Positions 1 to 10,007 of a stretch of 64,000 nt of DNA are shown here, one piece after another. The DNA lies in contig WNYE01000027.1 in assembly GCA_021396245.1 (NCBI GenBank), positions 62,001-126,000 on the forward strand, read 5' to 3'. The position numbers and the translations under genes are program-made. This DNA is from Sporothrix humicola (lineage: Eukaryota > Ascomycota > Sordariomycetes > Ophiostomatales > Ophiostomataceae). Every line of letters starts with the position of its first letter. The first letter of the stretch is position 1. The notes beneath the pieces are model-generated. The model saw nothing but the letters and a program-made list of their open reading frames with translations. It ran no database searches and was not told the origin of the DNA.

Positions 1-998
1 TCATGTTTCTCAGGCGTGGCATCGGCTGTTCCAAGGGTCTCTTCACCACTGATGATTCCGTTAGGAGATGGAGACGAATGTGCAGCCAGAGTGAACCACG
101 GCGACAACACCTTAAGTGCCACATCTCGGACCCCTTTTTCGGTGGCTCGCCCACTAGCCGCAATGGGTGTCAGTCGGTTCAAATACCGGAAGGAACGTGC
201 CACCGGAGGGGCAAGTCCGGTGCCATCGGAAACCCCGTTCATGACAACCGCGGCCGTCTCGGCGTCCTGCTTCACATCGAGGCTTATTTGGTGGGCCATC
301 GCAACTGGATCAATGGGCGGCGCCGTTTTCGAGAACAAAAGACACTCGACATTGAGGCGAATCTGTGTGAAATGACTGCTCCTGTTCTTCGAAGGCGCCT
401 TCAACAATGCAATCTCTTTCTGGACGAGGTCTTCGATTGTGTCTACCACAGGTGCTGTGGCGCCATCACTGTTTGAAGCATCCCCATCACCCGCAGCGAC
501 AGAATCATCGCCGGGATCATCATCGGCCTCACCTGGGATTGAGATTCCGTACATTTTCTTGGCATACTATGGTCGGAGAGCCCCGGAAGAAACAAAGGAC
601 GCAGACAGATGGTTAGCCCATGTGAAATAGATAGAGGGCACGCGGGTGCACTCTTTGGACATCGACGGGATCCTTTTGTGGGTTATTCATACCTTGTCGA
701 ACAGATCCATCATTTCACGGGCTGCCCGGCCTTCCATCCCTCGGGCGCATGTAACCCAGATACCGACATCGCCAGGCTCGACGTTGCCACGGTCTACGTG
801 GAGAACCTTGACCTTCTGGTGCGGAGTCGCCCATTTGCCATTGTTACCGCCCTGCAATTACTGTGAGCGAGTATTCGGGTGTAGACCACCAGGGCGAGAA
901 GACGACCGTCTCTCAAGTCTTCATATCTAGCCAACCTTCTTTCTTTTCGCGTTAGGGACTGCGTCAAGCGGACTCTTTCTTTTCGCCGATTCTGACAT
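1..998 (-). CDS. TAN1: TAN1 THUMP-domain tRNA acetylation factor (3' end cut off)
   Basis: Tan1 binds tRNA through its THUMP domain and, with the Kre33/NAT10 acetyltransferase, is needed for N4-acetylcytidine at position 12 of tRNA-Ser and tRNA-Leu (family knowledge). I read three exons: 936-998, 693-851 and 1-566, the last leaving the window; about 262 residues are visible. Exon 1 gives a basic start, MSESAKRKSPLD. Exon 2 carries the family N-terminal block (GGNNGKW, then VEPGDVGIWVTCARGMEG). Exon 3 starts YAKKMYGI and holds the THUMP-like strand VECLLFSKTAPPIDPV and the conserved RYLNRLTPIA stretch. The donor of intron 1 (GTTGGC) is weak, but an in-frame stop just upstream of exon 2 requires an intron there. 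An acidic Asp/Gly/Ser-rich insert of about 30 residues follows YGI. The residue-level match to Tan1 is good; the exact end is unseen. Confidence 0.85.
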
Positions 999-1053
999 TA
1001 TTTTGTGTTGAGATTAAAGGAGCCGAGCCCTGAAGGCAAAGTGCGGGATTATG

Positions 1054-1112
1054 TACGACGTAGTAGTTGTGCGTTCAGCTTTGAGATTAAGACAAGAGTT
1101 GAGTACGTCGTA
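1054..1112. repeat. Two inverted copies of the dispersed TACGWCGTA motif
   Basis: TACGACGTA at 1054-1062 and TACGTCGTA at 1104-1112 lie in opposite orientation 41 bp apart, about 55 to 115 bp upstream of the TAN1 start codon. They belong to the window-wide intergenic motif family described under findings. Confidence 0.6.
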
Positions 1113-1244
1113 TGCTGTGTGGGATTGATACGAATGTTTAGACGGGATGTGAGGTTGGGGGTGAGAAAAATGGCACTACATAGTGTCTCTTAATATGGGG
1201 GTAATGCTACTAGTTGGCGGATCAGTGACATTAGATCACATTAT

Positions 1245-1256
1245 TATCACGTGATA
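1245..1256. promoter_or_regulatory. E-box palindrome upstream of TAN1
   Basis: A perfect 12-bp palindrome, TATCACGTGATA, contains the bHLH core CACGTG in the TCACGTGA context favoured by Cbf1-like factors. It lies about 250 bp upstream of the TAN1 start codon. A regulatory role is inferred from the motif alone. Confidence 0.3.
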
Positions 1257-1613
1257 CCATCATCATACAAGAATATCACATGAAGCCGTTTACAGCACGG
1301 TTTGAATACGATAAAATCTGGGTAACAGTACGTAGAAGATTCCGGGAAAATATACGGAAACGAGTTGCCGTCGCTACCTTGTTACTCCATTATTTAGTCT
1401 TGCTATCCCGTGGAAATACAAAGAACAACCTTGTTTATTCTTTGGCCATAGAAACACACACACACGCACACACCAAAAACAAACCAAAATAAAACTCCAG
1501 TTACAACAAGACAAATTTTAAATGACCACAAGTATATCTCAATACCTGTTGCGAGAAACGAGACAAACATATATCAACTCATCACCCTTTCGAAGCTGAT
1601 CCTTACATAGTGC

Positions 1614-3480
1614 CTACTCGGCGGTCTTCGAGTTTGTCTTTGCGCTGGCTTCTGCTGTCAAGACAAGAGATCTCGGTGCATCCTCTTTGGGCATGTAGAG
1701 TTCGACAAACTGCAAACGTTTTGCGGCTGCAAAGTCCTTATCAGTTAGAAGTCTATCCAGCTCGGTGACGGACTTGACCTGGAACTTGGCAGTCCTTTGT
1801 TCGGTACCGCCAAACACAGTCACCAGATCCTTGAATTTCCACGCAGAAATGTCATTGTAATCAGCATCCATGCCGTGAATGAATCTCTCAATGGTAAATC
1901 CATCGTTGCAAATCAAAAAGCTGGTAGCAAGCGTGCGCTTGTTAGCGTAACCACACAAGTTCAAGGTAGGGAAGATAAGAAAAAGCTTGGCTTACATGAT
2001 CGGATTAAGTCCACTCCGGATCATGGTACTCAACTCCTGAGCACCCAGCTGGAAAGAGCCATCGCCGACAAACAAGATTGTGCGGCGGCTGGCACCCATA
2101 TCCTTTACTGCGAGGGCCGCGCCCTGAGCAGCACCGACAGACCACCCGATACTTCCCCAGAGCACCTCTGTGCTAAGTGTTAGCGAAGAAAAAAGAAGAA
2201 AGACAATGTAGGATGTACGTACGACTGAGGGCAGTAACTCCCTTGGGATACACTGTATCCCAAATGCCAAAATTGGCAGTACCAGTCTCGGTGACAATGA
2301 CATCGTTCTCCCTGAGAAAACTGCTGATCCTCGGCCAGAACCAGGACTGAGTGATGGTACCAGATGCATCGGGCTTCTCCAGGATCGCTTGCTTGTGTTC
2401 AATGGGCTGGACATGAAGCTGGTTTAGGTCGACACGATCAATCACCTTGCGAAGGACACCACGCATGCCCACGCCTGGATAGTGCGAATAACGCACTGCA
2501 GTGTACGTGCTGTGGAAATCGATCGTTCGAAGCTGAGAGGTTCGGTAGGAGAATCCAGAGGTATTGAAGTCGCTCTTGAGGGAGCCGATTGCCAGAATAA
2601 GATCAGAGCCCTCAACGCGCTTGCTGACGTCGGCATGGGAGCTGATGCCGGCGTACACACCGCCATATGTTGGGTGCTCCTCGTTGACGGCGCCCTTGCC
2701 CATTGGCGCGACAAACACAGGCATTTTGGTCTTTTCGATGAGTTCATGGACCTCGTCGAGCACACGGTGGCGAATGGCACACGCGTCGACAAGGACAACA
2801 GGGTCCTTGGCGGCGTGCAAGTATTTCAACACCACGTCGACAACATAGTCCTCACTCTCCGGGTCGTTGACATGGTCCTCGAGGCGGATCGGAGTGCGCA
2901 GGCGGTCGCCCTCAATCTTCTTCTGGACCATGTCGGTGGGTAGCATAATGTAGACGGGCCGGCTGTAGAGCCAACATTGCTGCAGGGTATGGTCAATCTG
3001 GTCGGCGATTTCGCTCGGGTTCACCAGCTTGGACAGCTCGCAGGTGACGTGCTTGCTCATGTCGGCAAACACATTGAAATCTCCATTGCCGAGAGTGTGG
3101 TGCAGCAGCATGCCGTGACGCTGTGCAATGGTGGAGGGACATCCGACGATGTGGACGATGGGGACTTGCTCGGCATAGGCACCAGCCACCCCGTTTAAGG
3201 CCGAGAGCTCGCCAACGCCAAACGTGGTGACTAGAGCAGAAACGCCCTTGACACGGGCGTAGCCATCGGCTGCATAGGCTGCATTGAGCTCATTGACGCT
3301 GCCGACCCACTCGAGGTCGCATTTGGGAATGTAGTCGAGGGCAACCAGGTTGTAGTCGCCGGGCACACCATGGACGGAGCGAACGCCGAACTGACGCAGC
3401 CGCGTGAAAAGATACTCGCCCACATCGACCGGCGTTGTGAGCGCCTCTGTGCGGATGTCAGAATTCTGGGCACCGGACAT
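1614..3480 (-). CDS. pdcA: Pyruvate decarboxylase
   Basis: Thiamine diphosphate-dependent cytosolic enzyme converting pyruvate to acetaldehyde and CO2, the first step of ethanolic fermentation and of the acetaldehyde/acetate bypass. Exons 2223-3480, 1996-2167 and 1614-1920 give 578 residues, the usual length. The two introns (55 and 75 nt) have good donors, and joining them restores TALSQVLWGSIGW and NPIIFLICNDGFTIER. Catalytic residues known from yeast Pdc1 are present: Asp42 in GVPGDYNL, Glu64 in VNELNAAYA, the His127-His128 pair in GMLLHHTLG and Glu488 in DGFTIER. The cofactor motif GDGS is at 454-457; the motif ends in CND rather than the NN seen in yeast. The start is the first Met of the conserved N-terminus; upstream minus-strand sequence is pyrimidine-rich. 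It looks intact. Confidence 0.97.
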
Positions 3481-4724
3481 GGTTGTAGATGTATGGTATG
3501 TGTGTGCGTGTGCGCGCTTCTTCTTCTATCCTTCACATATGCGATGGCGAGAATCGTATAAAATTTGGGATTTGCCCGGAGTGTCAAATATTCTCGATAT
3601 TCCGGTGAGCTTGTTGACAGGCAGGGAGGTGAAGAAAACAAGATATAATAAGCAGGTTTGGCCACAGGGCAGTTTCAGCTCGACTGGAGAGGTAATAAAT
3701 AGTCAAAAGAAGAGTCCCAGAGAACAAGGCGGGGCGGCATCCTTTTTGAAGATACGGGAAAACAACAATAATATAGGAAGCAGGTACGGTACGGAAGCTC
3801 GGGGATGGGCGAGAGGCTAGATGACGTTGATGAGTGCCATGCACCACATTGGTTCCACTTGTCTTTTGTAGGGGGCAAATTGATAATTAAGGAAGGAACG
3901 GCCATAGGAAGGTGGCTCGGGTGGCTCGAGGGTGGGATGAGAGAGGATGGGCAGCACATGGCAGGGAGGCAGGCTCGGCAGGTAGGCACATTGGCTCGCT
4001 CATTCCGTTTCTTGCTTATCTTGTCGAGCTCTTCCAAGTCGTCAAGGTGGACTGAGTGAGCATGTCCACTTCAAAGATCGCACCTGCCTGAGCTACAGGC
4101 AGCCTGGGATGCTGCATGCCACTGTGTTCTTTGTCTGGTGTGTTTGGCGGTGTGGGGCCACTGGGGCGTCATTGTCCTCACAGTAAAAGGAGGACTAGTG
4201 TCAGGCCACAAAAGACCACTTCCTCAGCGCCCTGCAGCTTGACACGAACATGGCATATAGCGTGTGGAAGGACCAAATGAGATTGCGCTTTGTTGCCCGC
4301 AATGGACTCAGACACCTCGGGATGCTGCTATTCATGTCCTCTTGGATTTCTTCAATGCTTTGCCTCACATAGCCAGGCTGTGCCAACGAGAACATTGGCA
4401 GTTCTGGAAAGAAGAATAACCAAAGACTCCAAAAAGGAAAGAATAGGAAATAGATATAGTTGAAAGAAAGGAAAGGAAAGGAAAGAAAAGAAGGCAAAAG
4501 AAAAGAAGGGAGAAAGGGAGTGACAAATAAAAAAAGAAGAGAGAGAGAGTTCTAACAGTGGCGAGTGTCTACCAGTTTTCCAATCCGAATACGCCGTTCA
4601 AAATAATTACAAGTGAACCTTTATAAGTGCCCATTATCGATCAGTGTCTGCTTTTATGCAACCCATGCCCTCCCTATTCATATCATATCGTACATGTCTT
4701 ATGTGCATTGCCCACTTCAAGCGC
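3481..4724. other. PDC upstream region / ERV1 3' region
   Basis: No gene recognised. Short open frames here have no family resemblance. A CA/TG-rich run sits next to the PDC start (about 3497-3520). About 4430-4545 is almost pure purine on the plus strand (GAAAG-type repeats). Nothing else stands out. Confidence 0.6.
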
Positions 4725-5318
4725 TCAATCACAACGGCCGTCTTTCCAGCCCGTATGCCATCGCTCTTCCCAGAGATTGCAGTCAAACTGTGGCTTGCCC
4801 AGCTTGCCATTTACCTCGTTATGAGCTGCACACAGCCAACGGCCAAAGTCGTCTCGCGAGGCTGTGCGCACGGGCGACTTGGACAGAAACACCTGAAAGT
4901 CCTCAGCGCACACCCAGCATGGGTACAGCCGCGACAGCGTTCCAACAAAGCCTTTAACATCGGCCTGCTGGCTCGGTGTGGGTTGTGTGGGGTACTGTGC
5001 TGCAATTGTGTGCAGCAGTGTCCATGTGCCGCGGCCGAGGGTCTCGACGTCCGCTGGGCAGTCTGCTGGCGGGCCTGTTGTGGCTGTTGCTGCTGCCCCC
5101 GCCGTTGCTGCTGCCGCAGCCACAGCAGCCGTTCCTGTTGAGCTGGCAGACGACGAGGCGGTCTTCAACGACGACTTGGCCTGGTTGGCCCACGAAGCAA
5201 AGGATGTGCAGGAACGACATGGCTTGCCATCCTTGTCCAGCACCACGCCCTTGGGTATTCTCTTGGGCACCTCTGATACCGATACCGGTTGCTCCGGTTG
5301 TCGTGTGCCTGCCGACAT
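4725..5318 (-). CDS. ERV1: FAD-linked sulfhydryl oxidase Erv1/ALR
   Basis: Mitochondrial intermembrane-space oxidase that reoxidises Mia40 and passes electrons to cytochrome c, so driving disulfide import; it is also linked to cytosolic Fe-S protein maturation. Single exon, 197 residues. All three family cysteine pairs are visible: the shuttle motif CRSC (Cys34, Cys37), the FAD-proximal active site YPCWVC (Cys134, Cys137) and the structural pair Cys163/Cys180. Spacings of 26 and 17 match yeast Erv1. The FAD-binding helices (LGRGTWTLLHTIAAQYP, FGRWLCAAHNEVN) are conserved. An Ala/Thr/Ser-rich linker of about 40 residues separates the shuttle arm from the core. I start at the Met of MSAGTRQ; the frame is open 44 codons further upstream to 5450, but that part is Leu/Pro/Ser-rich and looks like leader. 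HEM4 is divergent across 526 bp. Confidence 0.95.
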   Translation of the reverse strand: MSAGTRQPEQPVSVSEVPKRIPKGVVLDKDGKPCRSCTSFASWANQAKSSLKTASSSASSTGTAAVAAAAATAGAAATATTGPPADCPADVETLGRGTWTLLHTIAAQYPTQPTPSQQADVKGFVGTLSRLYPCWVCAEDFQVFLSKSPVRTASRDDFGRWLCAAHNEVNGKLGKPQFDCNLWEERWHTGWKDGRCD

Positions 5319-5844
5319 GGCGTGTTGCTGCTTTGAATGCCGATCTGAGACTGGCTGCGGAGGTGAGGCAGGATTAAGCGGCCGAAAAGGGAAACAAAAA
5401 AGAGAGAGAGACAGAGGGAGAGGAGTGAGACGAAGGAAGTGGGACAGCACAATATGTGCACACTGTCACGCCAGGCCGTCTTGCCGATTAAGCTGTTGTT
5501 CGGTGTGACCGTTCCAATATCGTGGTAATGTGCTGTTCTTGAGAAAAGGTGATTTGATATTTGTGTTTGGCTGGACTGAACAATTTGTAAGCTAACAATT
5601 GCCCCACAGTACGACGTATTAGTTAATTTAGTAGTACTGTGTACGACGTACGACTACAGAGTACGACGTATTACGATGTATTGCTCCATAAATGCGTAAA
5701 ATGAGTACTGAGCGGAGCATGGTCGGCATACGGAGTATCACAGGCCCACTCTTTCCCGCTAACCATGACTTTTTCGTTGTCGCAAAACATTCCACATCCT
5801 GTCTCCTACTCAGCAATGAACCCTCTGTGCTCGTCTTGCCGCCA
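5319..5844. promoter_or_regulatory. Divergent ERV1/HEM4 promoter region
   Basis: Shared 526-bp upstream region of two divergently transcribed genes. It is purine-rich on the plus strand at 5389-5437, next to ERV1. In its middle it holds the densest cluster of the dispersed intergenic motifs in the window (5610-5737). The HEM4 frame is open from an ATG at 5692, inside this region. Confidence 0.6.
5610..5737. repeat. Cluster of dispersed 9-mer motifs
   Basis: Three exact TACGACGTA copies in the same orientation (5610-5618, 5642-5650, 5662-5670), a near copy (TACGATGTA, 5672-5680) and one TACGGAGTA (5729-5737) lie within 128 bp. Some are linked by CTACAGAGTAC-type sequence seen again near other copies. 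Confidence 0.65.
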
Positions 5845-6885
5845 ATGGCCACAACAATGCCGCCGCCGCCAATACCGGTGTTCCTTTTGAAGACCAAGTC
5901 CTCGCCGACCGATGCCTACGAAGAGCTGTTTGCAGCGACGGCAACGACACCCATCGGTGCTGATGTGGCCCCGCGCTTCGAGCCCAGTTTCGTGCCAGTG
6001 CTCGAACATCGTTTTGACGACGAGGGCGTTGCGCAGCTCAAAGACCTGCTGCGGCGCCGCCGTATCACGAATAACTGGCCACAATCGCAAGACGCCGCAG
6101 GTGCCCGTTATGGCGGCCTGATTTTTACATCGCAGCGCGCGGTGGAGGCATTTGCCAAAGTTGTGGCCGCCGGGGACGGCACATCCCAGGACGACTCTGG
6201 CTCCGACCATAATAACCCCGGCTCAGACTGGCCGCACCTCCAGAATGTGCCAGTCTACAGCGTCGGCCCCGCAACGACGCGTGCACTGAATTCTATACCC
6301 CAACAGCCGCCGTTGCAGGTTTTCGGCGAACACACCGGCAACGGCGAAGACCTTGCCTACTACATACAGGAACATTACCTTGGCAGGAGTTGGCTGCAGT
6401 CAGAGCAGGCAGTGCAAGCGGCACAGGCATTCGCCCCGCCACCCCTGCTATTTGTGGTTGGCGAAAAGCGACGGGACATCATCCCGAGAGTCTTGATGGG
6501 CGACATTGGAGGATCGGCCGCTCCGCGCATCCAGGTCGATCAGATTGTGGCCTACGGCACAGGTATAATGCCTTCCTTTGCCGATGACTTCCAGAAAATG
6601 CTTGACGCAACACAGGACCGTGCTACTCGCTGGGTCGTCGTGTTTTCTCCCACGGGCTGTGACAGCATGCTGGCAGCGCTGGATCTTCTTGACCCGGAAA
6701 CAGGTAGGGCGCGCGTGCCTGTTGACCGGTCACGCTCTGTTTTTGTGGCCACAATCGGCCCTACCACGCGTTCCTACCTGCGAGACACATTTGGTTTCGA
6801 TCCAGATGTCAGCGCGGCCGAACCGAGCCCACGGGGCATCTTGGAGGGAATATTGCGATTTATGGCTGCCCAGACCACTACGTGA
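5845..6885 (+). CDS. HEM4: Uroporphyrinogen-III synthase
   Basis: Cytosolic heme-pathway enzyme that cyclises hydroxymethylbilane with inversion of ring D to uroporphyrinogen III. Single exon, 346 residues from MATTMPPPPIPVFLLK. The N-terminal half has the expected first strand (PVFLLKTKS), then VPVLEHRF, YGGLIFTSQRAVEAFA and VYSVGPATTRAL. The second lobe has LLFVVGEKRRDIIPRVL, VDQIVAYGTG, WVVVFSPTGCDSML and FVATIGPTTRSYLRDTFGF, the typical alternating Rossmann-like pattern. Sequence conservation is low in this family, so the call rests on these strand motifs and on length. The frame continues 51 codons upstream to an ATG at 5692; that part crosses the motif-cluster region and I take it as leader. 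ERV1 is divergent. Confidence 0.9.
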   Translation: MATTMPPPPIPVFLLKTKSSPTDAYEELFAATATTPIGADVAPRFEPSFVPVLEHRFDDEGVAQLKDLLRRRRITNNWPQSQDAAGARYGGLIFTSQRAVEAFAKVVAAGDGTSQDDSGSDHNNPGSDWPHLQNVPVYSVGPATTRALNSIPQQPPLQVFGEHTGNGEDLAYYIQEHYLGRSWLQSEQAVQAAQAFAPPPLLFVVGEKRRDIIPRVLMGDIGGSAAPRIQVDQIVAYGTGIMPSFADDFQKMLDATQDRATRWVVVFSPTGCDSMLAALDLLDPETGRARVPVDRSRSVFVATIGPTTRSYLRDTFGFDPDVSAAEPSPRGILEGILRFMAAQTTT

Positions 6886-8023
6886 CTTTGCATCGGCCGA
6901 ACGGGTTGCGCTAACCAGGAGAGGAGGCGGCAATGCGCATGAGATGCACATGGTCGTTTGCCATGAAGCCGTATAGGGAGACCGCAGACCTTCTGAAGCC
7001 CTGTATCACACAAATATTGTGCAGTGCCTGGTCTCTGGTTGTAAGGCACATCGCAGCCAACAAGAAGACCCAATCGCGTGGCCTTACTTTCAGCGACTCC
7101 CAGCGTGTCATAATGTTCCCGGATACATGTATTATATTTGTATATTTTCATCACCTCGATGTAATCCTGGGATACGCGTGTCATGTGCTTTGCTGTCGAA
7201 ATGTTCGAAATGTGACATGCGGTGCTCCGATTTACTTAGTACATTGTATTATGGCTGATGTCTGGTATGCTGTATTAATTTCTCTGCAACACGCCGTAAT
7301 ATATATTACAGAGGGCTCAGAAAGCAGTTGCGCAGTGGCTTTACAAAAGGCAGTGGCTCAGTCAGCCATCCTTACTGTGTGACAAAGCCACCAAAAACTG
7401 CTTTCCCCTGTACCAACCCTTGCTGCCATTTGCCCCGCGCATGGTTGACCAGCGATTTTACCAGTAGCCTTGCCTTGAGTTGTTCCTGACTTCCTTCTTG
7501 CAAGTCTTCTTTCGCCACGCTACTAGCCGTTTAGCTTTCTAGCCTAAACAGCGACGTGAGTTTCAACGCGTTCTGGGGCAATACGTCGTAATTACAGAGG
7601 GCCGCATCGAACCTGCTGGGTCTTTTGTCATTAACGGCGTAGCTCTTTGTGCTTTCCTTCATCTGCTGTATTACCCTCCCGTGCTCCGTCTTTCACCTTT
7701 CACCTTTTGACGCTTTGAACTCTCCTCAACCCTGACCCTGTTTCTCACCACGACACCAACTTCAAGCATTACCTTGACCTGGTCTTTTTGTTACCAGCTA
7801 CCATACCTAACTGTTCCGCCAACCCCGCCCACCTCCCCGCTTTCACGCCCATCGAGTTAGCAAGGTTTCGATACGTTTGATGGTAGCAGGCTGTATTTCT
7901 TACACGACGTTTTCGATATCTAGACATCTCGGCTGCTCAACATCTCGGTTGGTCAACATCTCGGTTGCTCAACATCTCGACTACTCGCCCCCCTGGACTC
8001 GACATTTCGCTCGCCCGACTGAA
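6886..8023. other. Spacer HEM4 3' to OXR1 start
   Basis: No gene recognised. Contains one TACGTCGTA (7582-7590) followed directly by ATTACAGAGGG, a related ATATATATTACAGAGGG string near 7299-7315, a pyrimidine-rich leader before OXR1 (about 7640-7860) and a four-copy 16-bp tandem repeat at 7924-7987. Confidence 0.6.
7924..7987 (+). repeat. Four-copy 16-bp tandem repeat in OXR1 leader
   Basis: Units at 7924-7939, 7940-7955, 7956-7971 and 7972-7987 each start ACATCTCG. The first three are ACATCTCGGYTGSTCA and the fourth is degenerate. The array lies 37 bp upstream of the chosen OXR1 start and inside the open in-frame extension that begins at 7877. Confidence 0.85.
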
Positions 8024-9320
8024 ATGAGCCACAGCACCGGAGGTCACCCGTCTTCGGACCACCGTTACTTGTCGGAGTTGCCTTCCTCCCACTCCCCGCC
8101 AAGCTCGTCTGGTGCTGTCACGCCAACCTCGACTTCTGCCGGTTCCTCGTCCTTTCTCTCCAACTCGTTTTACAACGCATTTGGTGGCATCATGCGCCGT
8201 TTATCGTCCGAACCTACGGGCCACTTGCAACACAACCTGGCTGGCGGAGCCCGGACCATCGACCATGCGGCCACATTCCCCGCAGCCCATCAGCACCACT
8301 CCCTCCACTCCCCAACGTCAGCTTCCCATGGTGCTAGCAACAATGGCATTGATGGTGTCTATACACCACCGATTGCTCGCTCTGCATCGCCGCTCCGGCC
8401 TCCACCGCTCGAGCCCCTGGTCCTGAAAGGCTTCTCCCCTGATACACCTGAATCGGCGCGTCTGTTGACGTCGTCCATTGCCGAAGAAATTCGCATTATG
8501 GTGCCTGAGCGCCTGCGTATAGAGGAAGATTGGAGGTTGGTCTACAGCTTAGACCAGGATGGTGCCAGCCTGGCCACCTTATACGAGAAGACACACAAAC
8601 ACAACGAGCACCGCATTGGATTCGTGCTGGTCGTGAAAGACCAAGAAGGAGGTGTATGTACCGACGCCAACATCACCGCATGCTTCCATACCCCTCTTCC
8701 TCTCATTTTTTCAAACACATTTTTGCTCTTTTTCGACACACACACCATTAATTTTTCTATGTCATGGTTTTTTACTAATTCTTTTTACCCGCAAGCAGAT
8801 ATTCGGTGCCTACCTCACCGAGCATCCACACCCATCGCCGCATTACTTTGGCACAGGCGAATGCTTTTTATGGAGAGCATCCCTTTTGAGCCCCTTACCA
8901 CCTCCTCCCTCCGCGGACACTTCTCAATACGCAACACGAAGCACAACAATCGCTGCTTCTCCAACCCAGGATACGTTTGGCAGCGTAGGCGGGCCATCCG
9001 GAGCCGATCTTCTCACACCTGACTCGTTGATGAAGCCACAGAAGTCACTACCTTCAACGCAGCCGCACCCACCGCCCAGCCCTTCTATCCGCTTCAGCGC
9101 TTTTCCATATAGTGGTGTCAACGAGTACTTTATCTACTGTGAACAGCACAGTTTAAGTGTGGGCGGCGGCGATGGTAAATATGGTCTCTGGCTCAACGAC
9201 AGTTTAGACAAAGGGATAAGCTCAACCTGTTTGACCTTTGGAAACCAGCCATTGAGCGACGAGGGCGAAAAGTTTGGTGTACTCGGGGTTGAAATGTGGG
9301 TAATTGGGTCACGGAGATGA
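8024..9320 (+). CDS. OXR1: OXR1-type TLD-domain oxidation resistance protein
   Basis: Oxr1/TLD proteins protect against oxidative damage; yeast Oxr1 also promotes V-ATPase disassembly. Exons 8024-8653 and 8799-9320 give 383 residues; the 145-nt intron has donor GTATGT and acceptor GCAG and joins EGG to IFGAYLTEH. Residues 1-130 are low-complexity Ser/His/Pro-rich. The TLD domain runs from about 133 to the end: LKGFSPDTPESARLL, a WRLVYSLDQDGASLATLY block, IGFVLVVKDQEGG, FGTGECFLW, then after a Ser/Pro/Thr-rich insert of about 65 residues ends with YFIYCEQHSLSVGGGDGKYG and FGVLGVEMWVIG. The start MSHSTGG is chosen because family N-termini look like it. The frame is open from 7877, adding 49 residues that resemble a mitochondrial presequence (see findings). 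It converges on the MAP kinase gene. Confidence 0.93.
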
Positions 9321-10007
9321 GGCCTTAAGTAACTTGATATCGCCATTGGATGGCGTTGCTACTTTTATTTTGGTCTGCCCTTCTCCATTCTGTCCCTTCG
9401 TCTCCCCCCCTCTCTCTCTCTGTCTTTATAAAAAATACGCATGTTGTATAGGGATCCACAATAGTGGCAAACAGTTGTGTTTCCCGTGTATCATTTATAA
9501 CAAGTCCAAACATGATAATCCATAAAATTTGAAGGCAATATGCTATGTCAAAGAAAGCTTTAGTTTAAATTCAAAAGAAAGAGAACGAGAAGTGCTAAAA
9601 ACTGGCAGATGGATAGTAAATAAATATGAGATGATTGTGAAAATCCCAACTACTCATAGCCAAATTACATCATAGCTCAACAACGGCAGCAATATCCGTG
9701 TGTATCACACCAACGTTATTTGTGCTCATGGGGTATGCTATCCCGCCCTTAATCAAGAAAGCCTGCCTTGGGCCAGCGAGTTGTGATTCCTCCAACCGTG
9801 ACTTCCAGTGGCTGTATGGTGTCTGCTTGTTACCATGTTTCGGCATCTCCAGAAAACCCACCTTGTCAACCCCCCGCACCCTAAAAAACATAGCAGAACT
9901 GGCCGACCGGTATCATATTTCATTTGCAATCTTGTTGACCCCCCGCTTGCTTGCCGGTCGGGTATACTACTGGCCATATGCGAATTCCACAAAAACGCTG
10001 AGGGGAA
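9321..10007. other. Convergent 3' spacer OXR1 / MAP kinase
   Basis: A 687-bp region between two gene ends. It has AT-rich stretches suitable for 3' ends (9427-9445, 9530-9640) and a short CT run near 9408-9425. No gene or structured element is recognised. Confidence 0.6.

Larger units (their letters stand above)
999..1613. other. Spacer between TAN1 start and PDC 3' end
   Basis: No coding potential is seen. The spacer serves as the TAN1 upstream region. It holds two copies of the dispersed 9-mer (TACGACGTA at 1054-1062 and its complement TACGTCGTA at 1104-1112), a 12-bp E-box palindrome at 1245-1256 and a CA-rich stretch near 1455-1472. Confidence 0.7.

Noticed and set aside
3555..3564. TATAAA-like string upstream of PDC
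   Set aside because: It reads TATAAA only on the plus strand, while PDC is on the minus strand.
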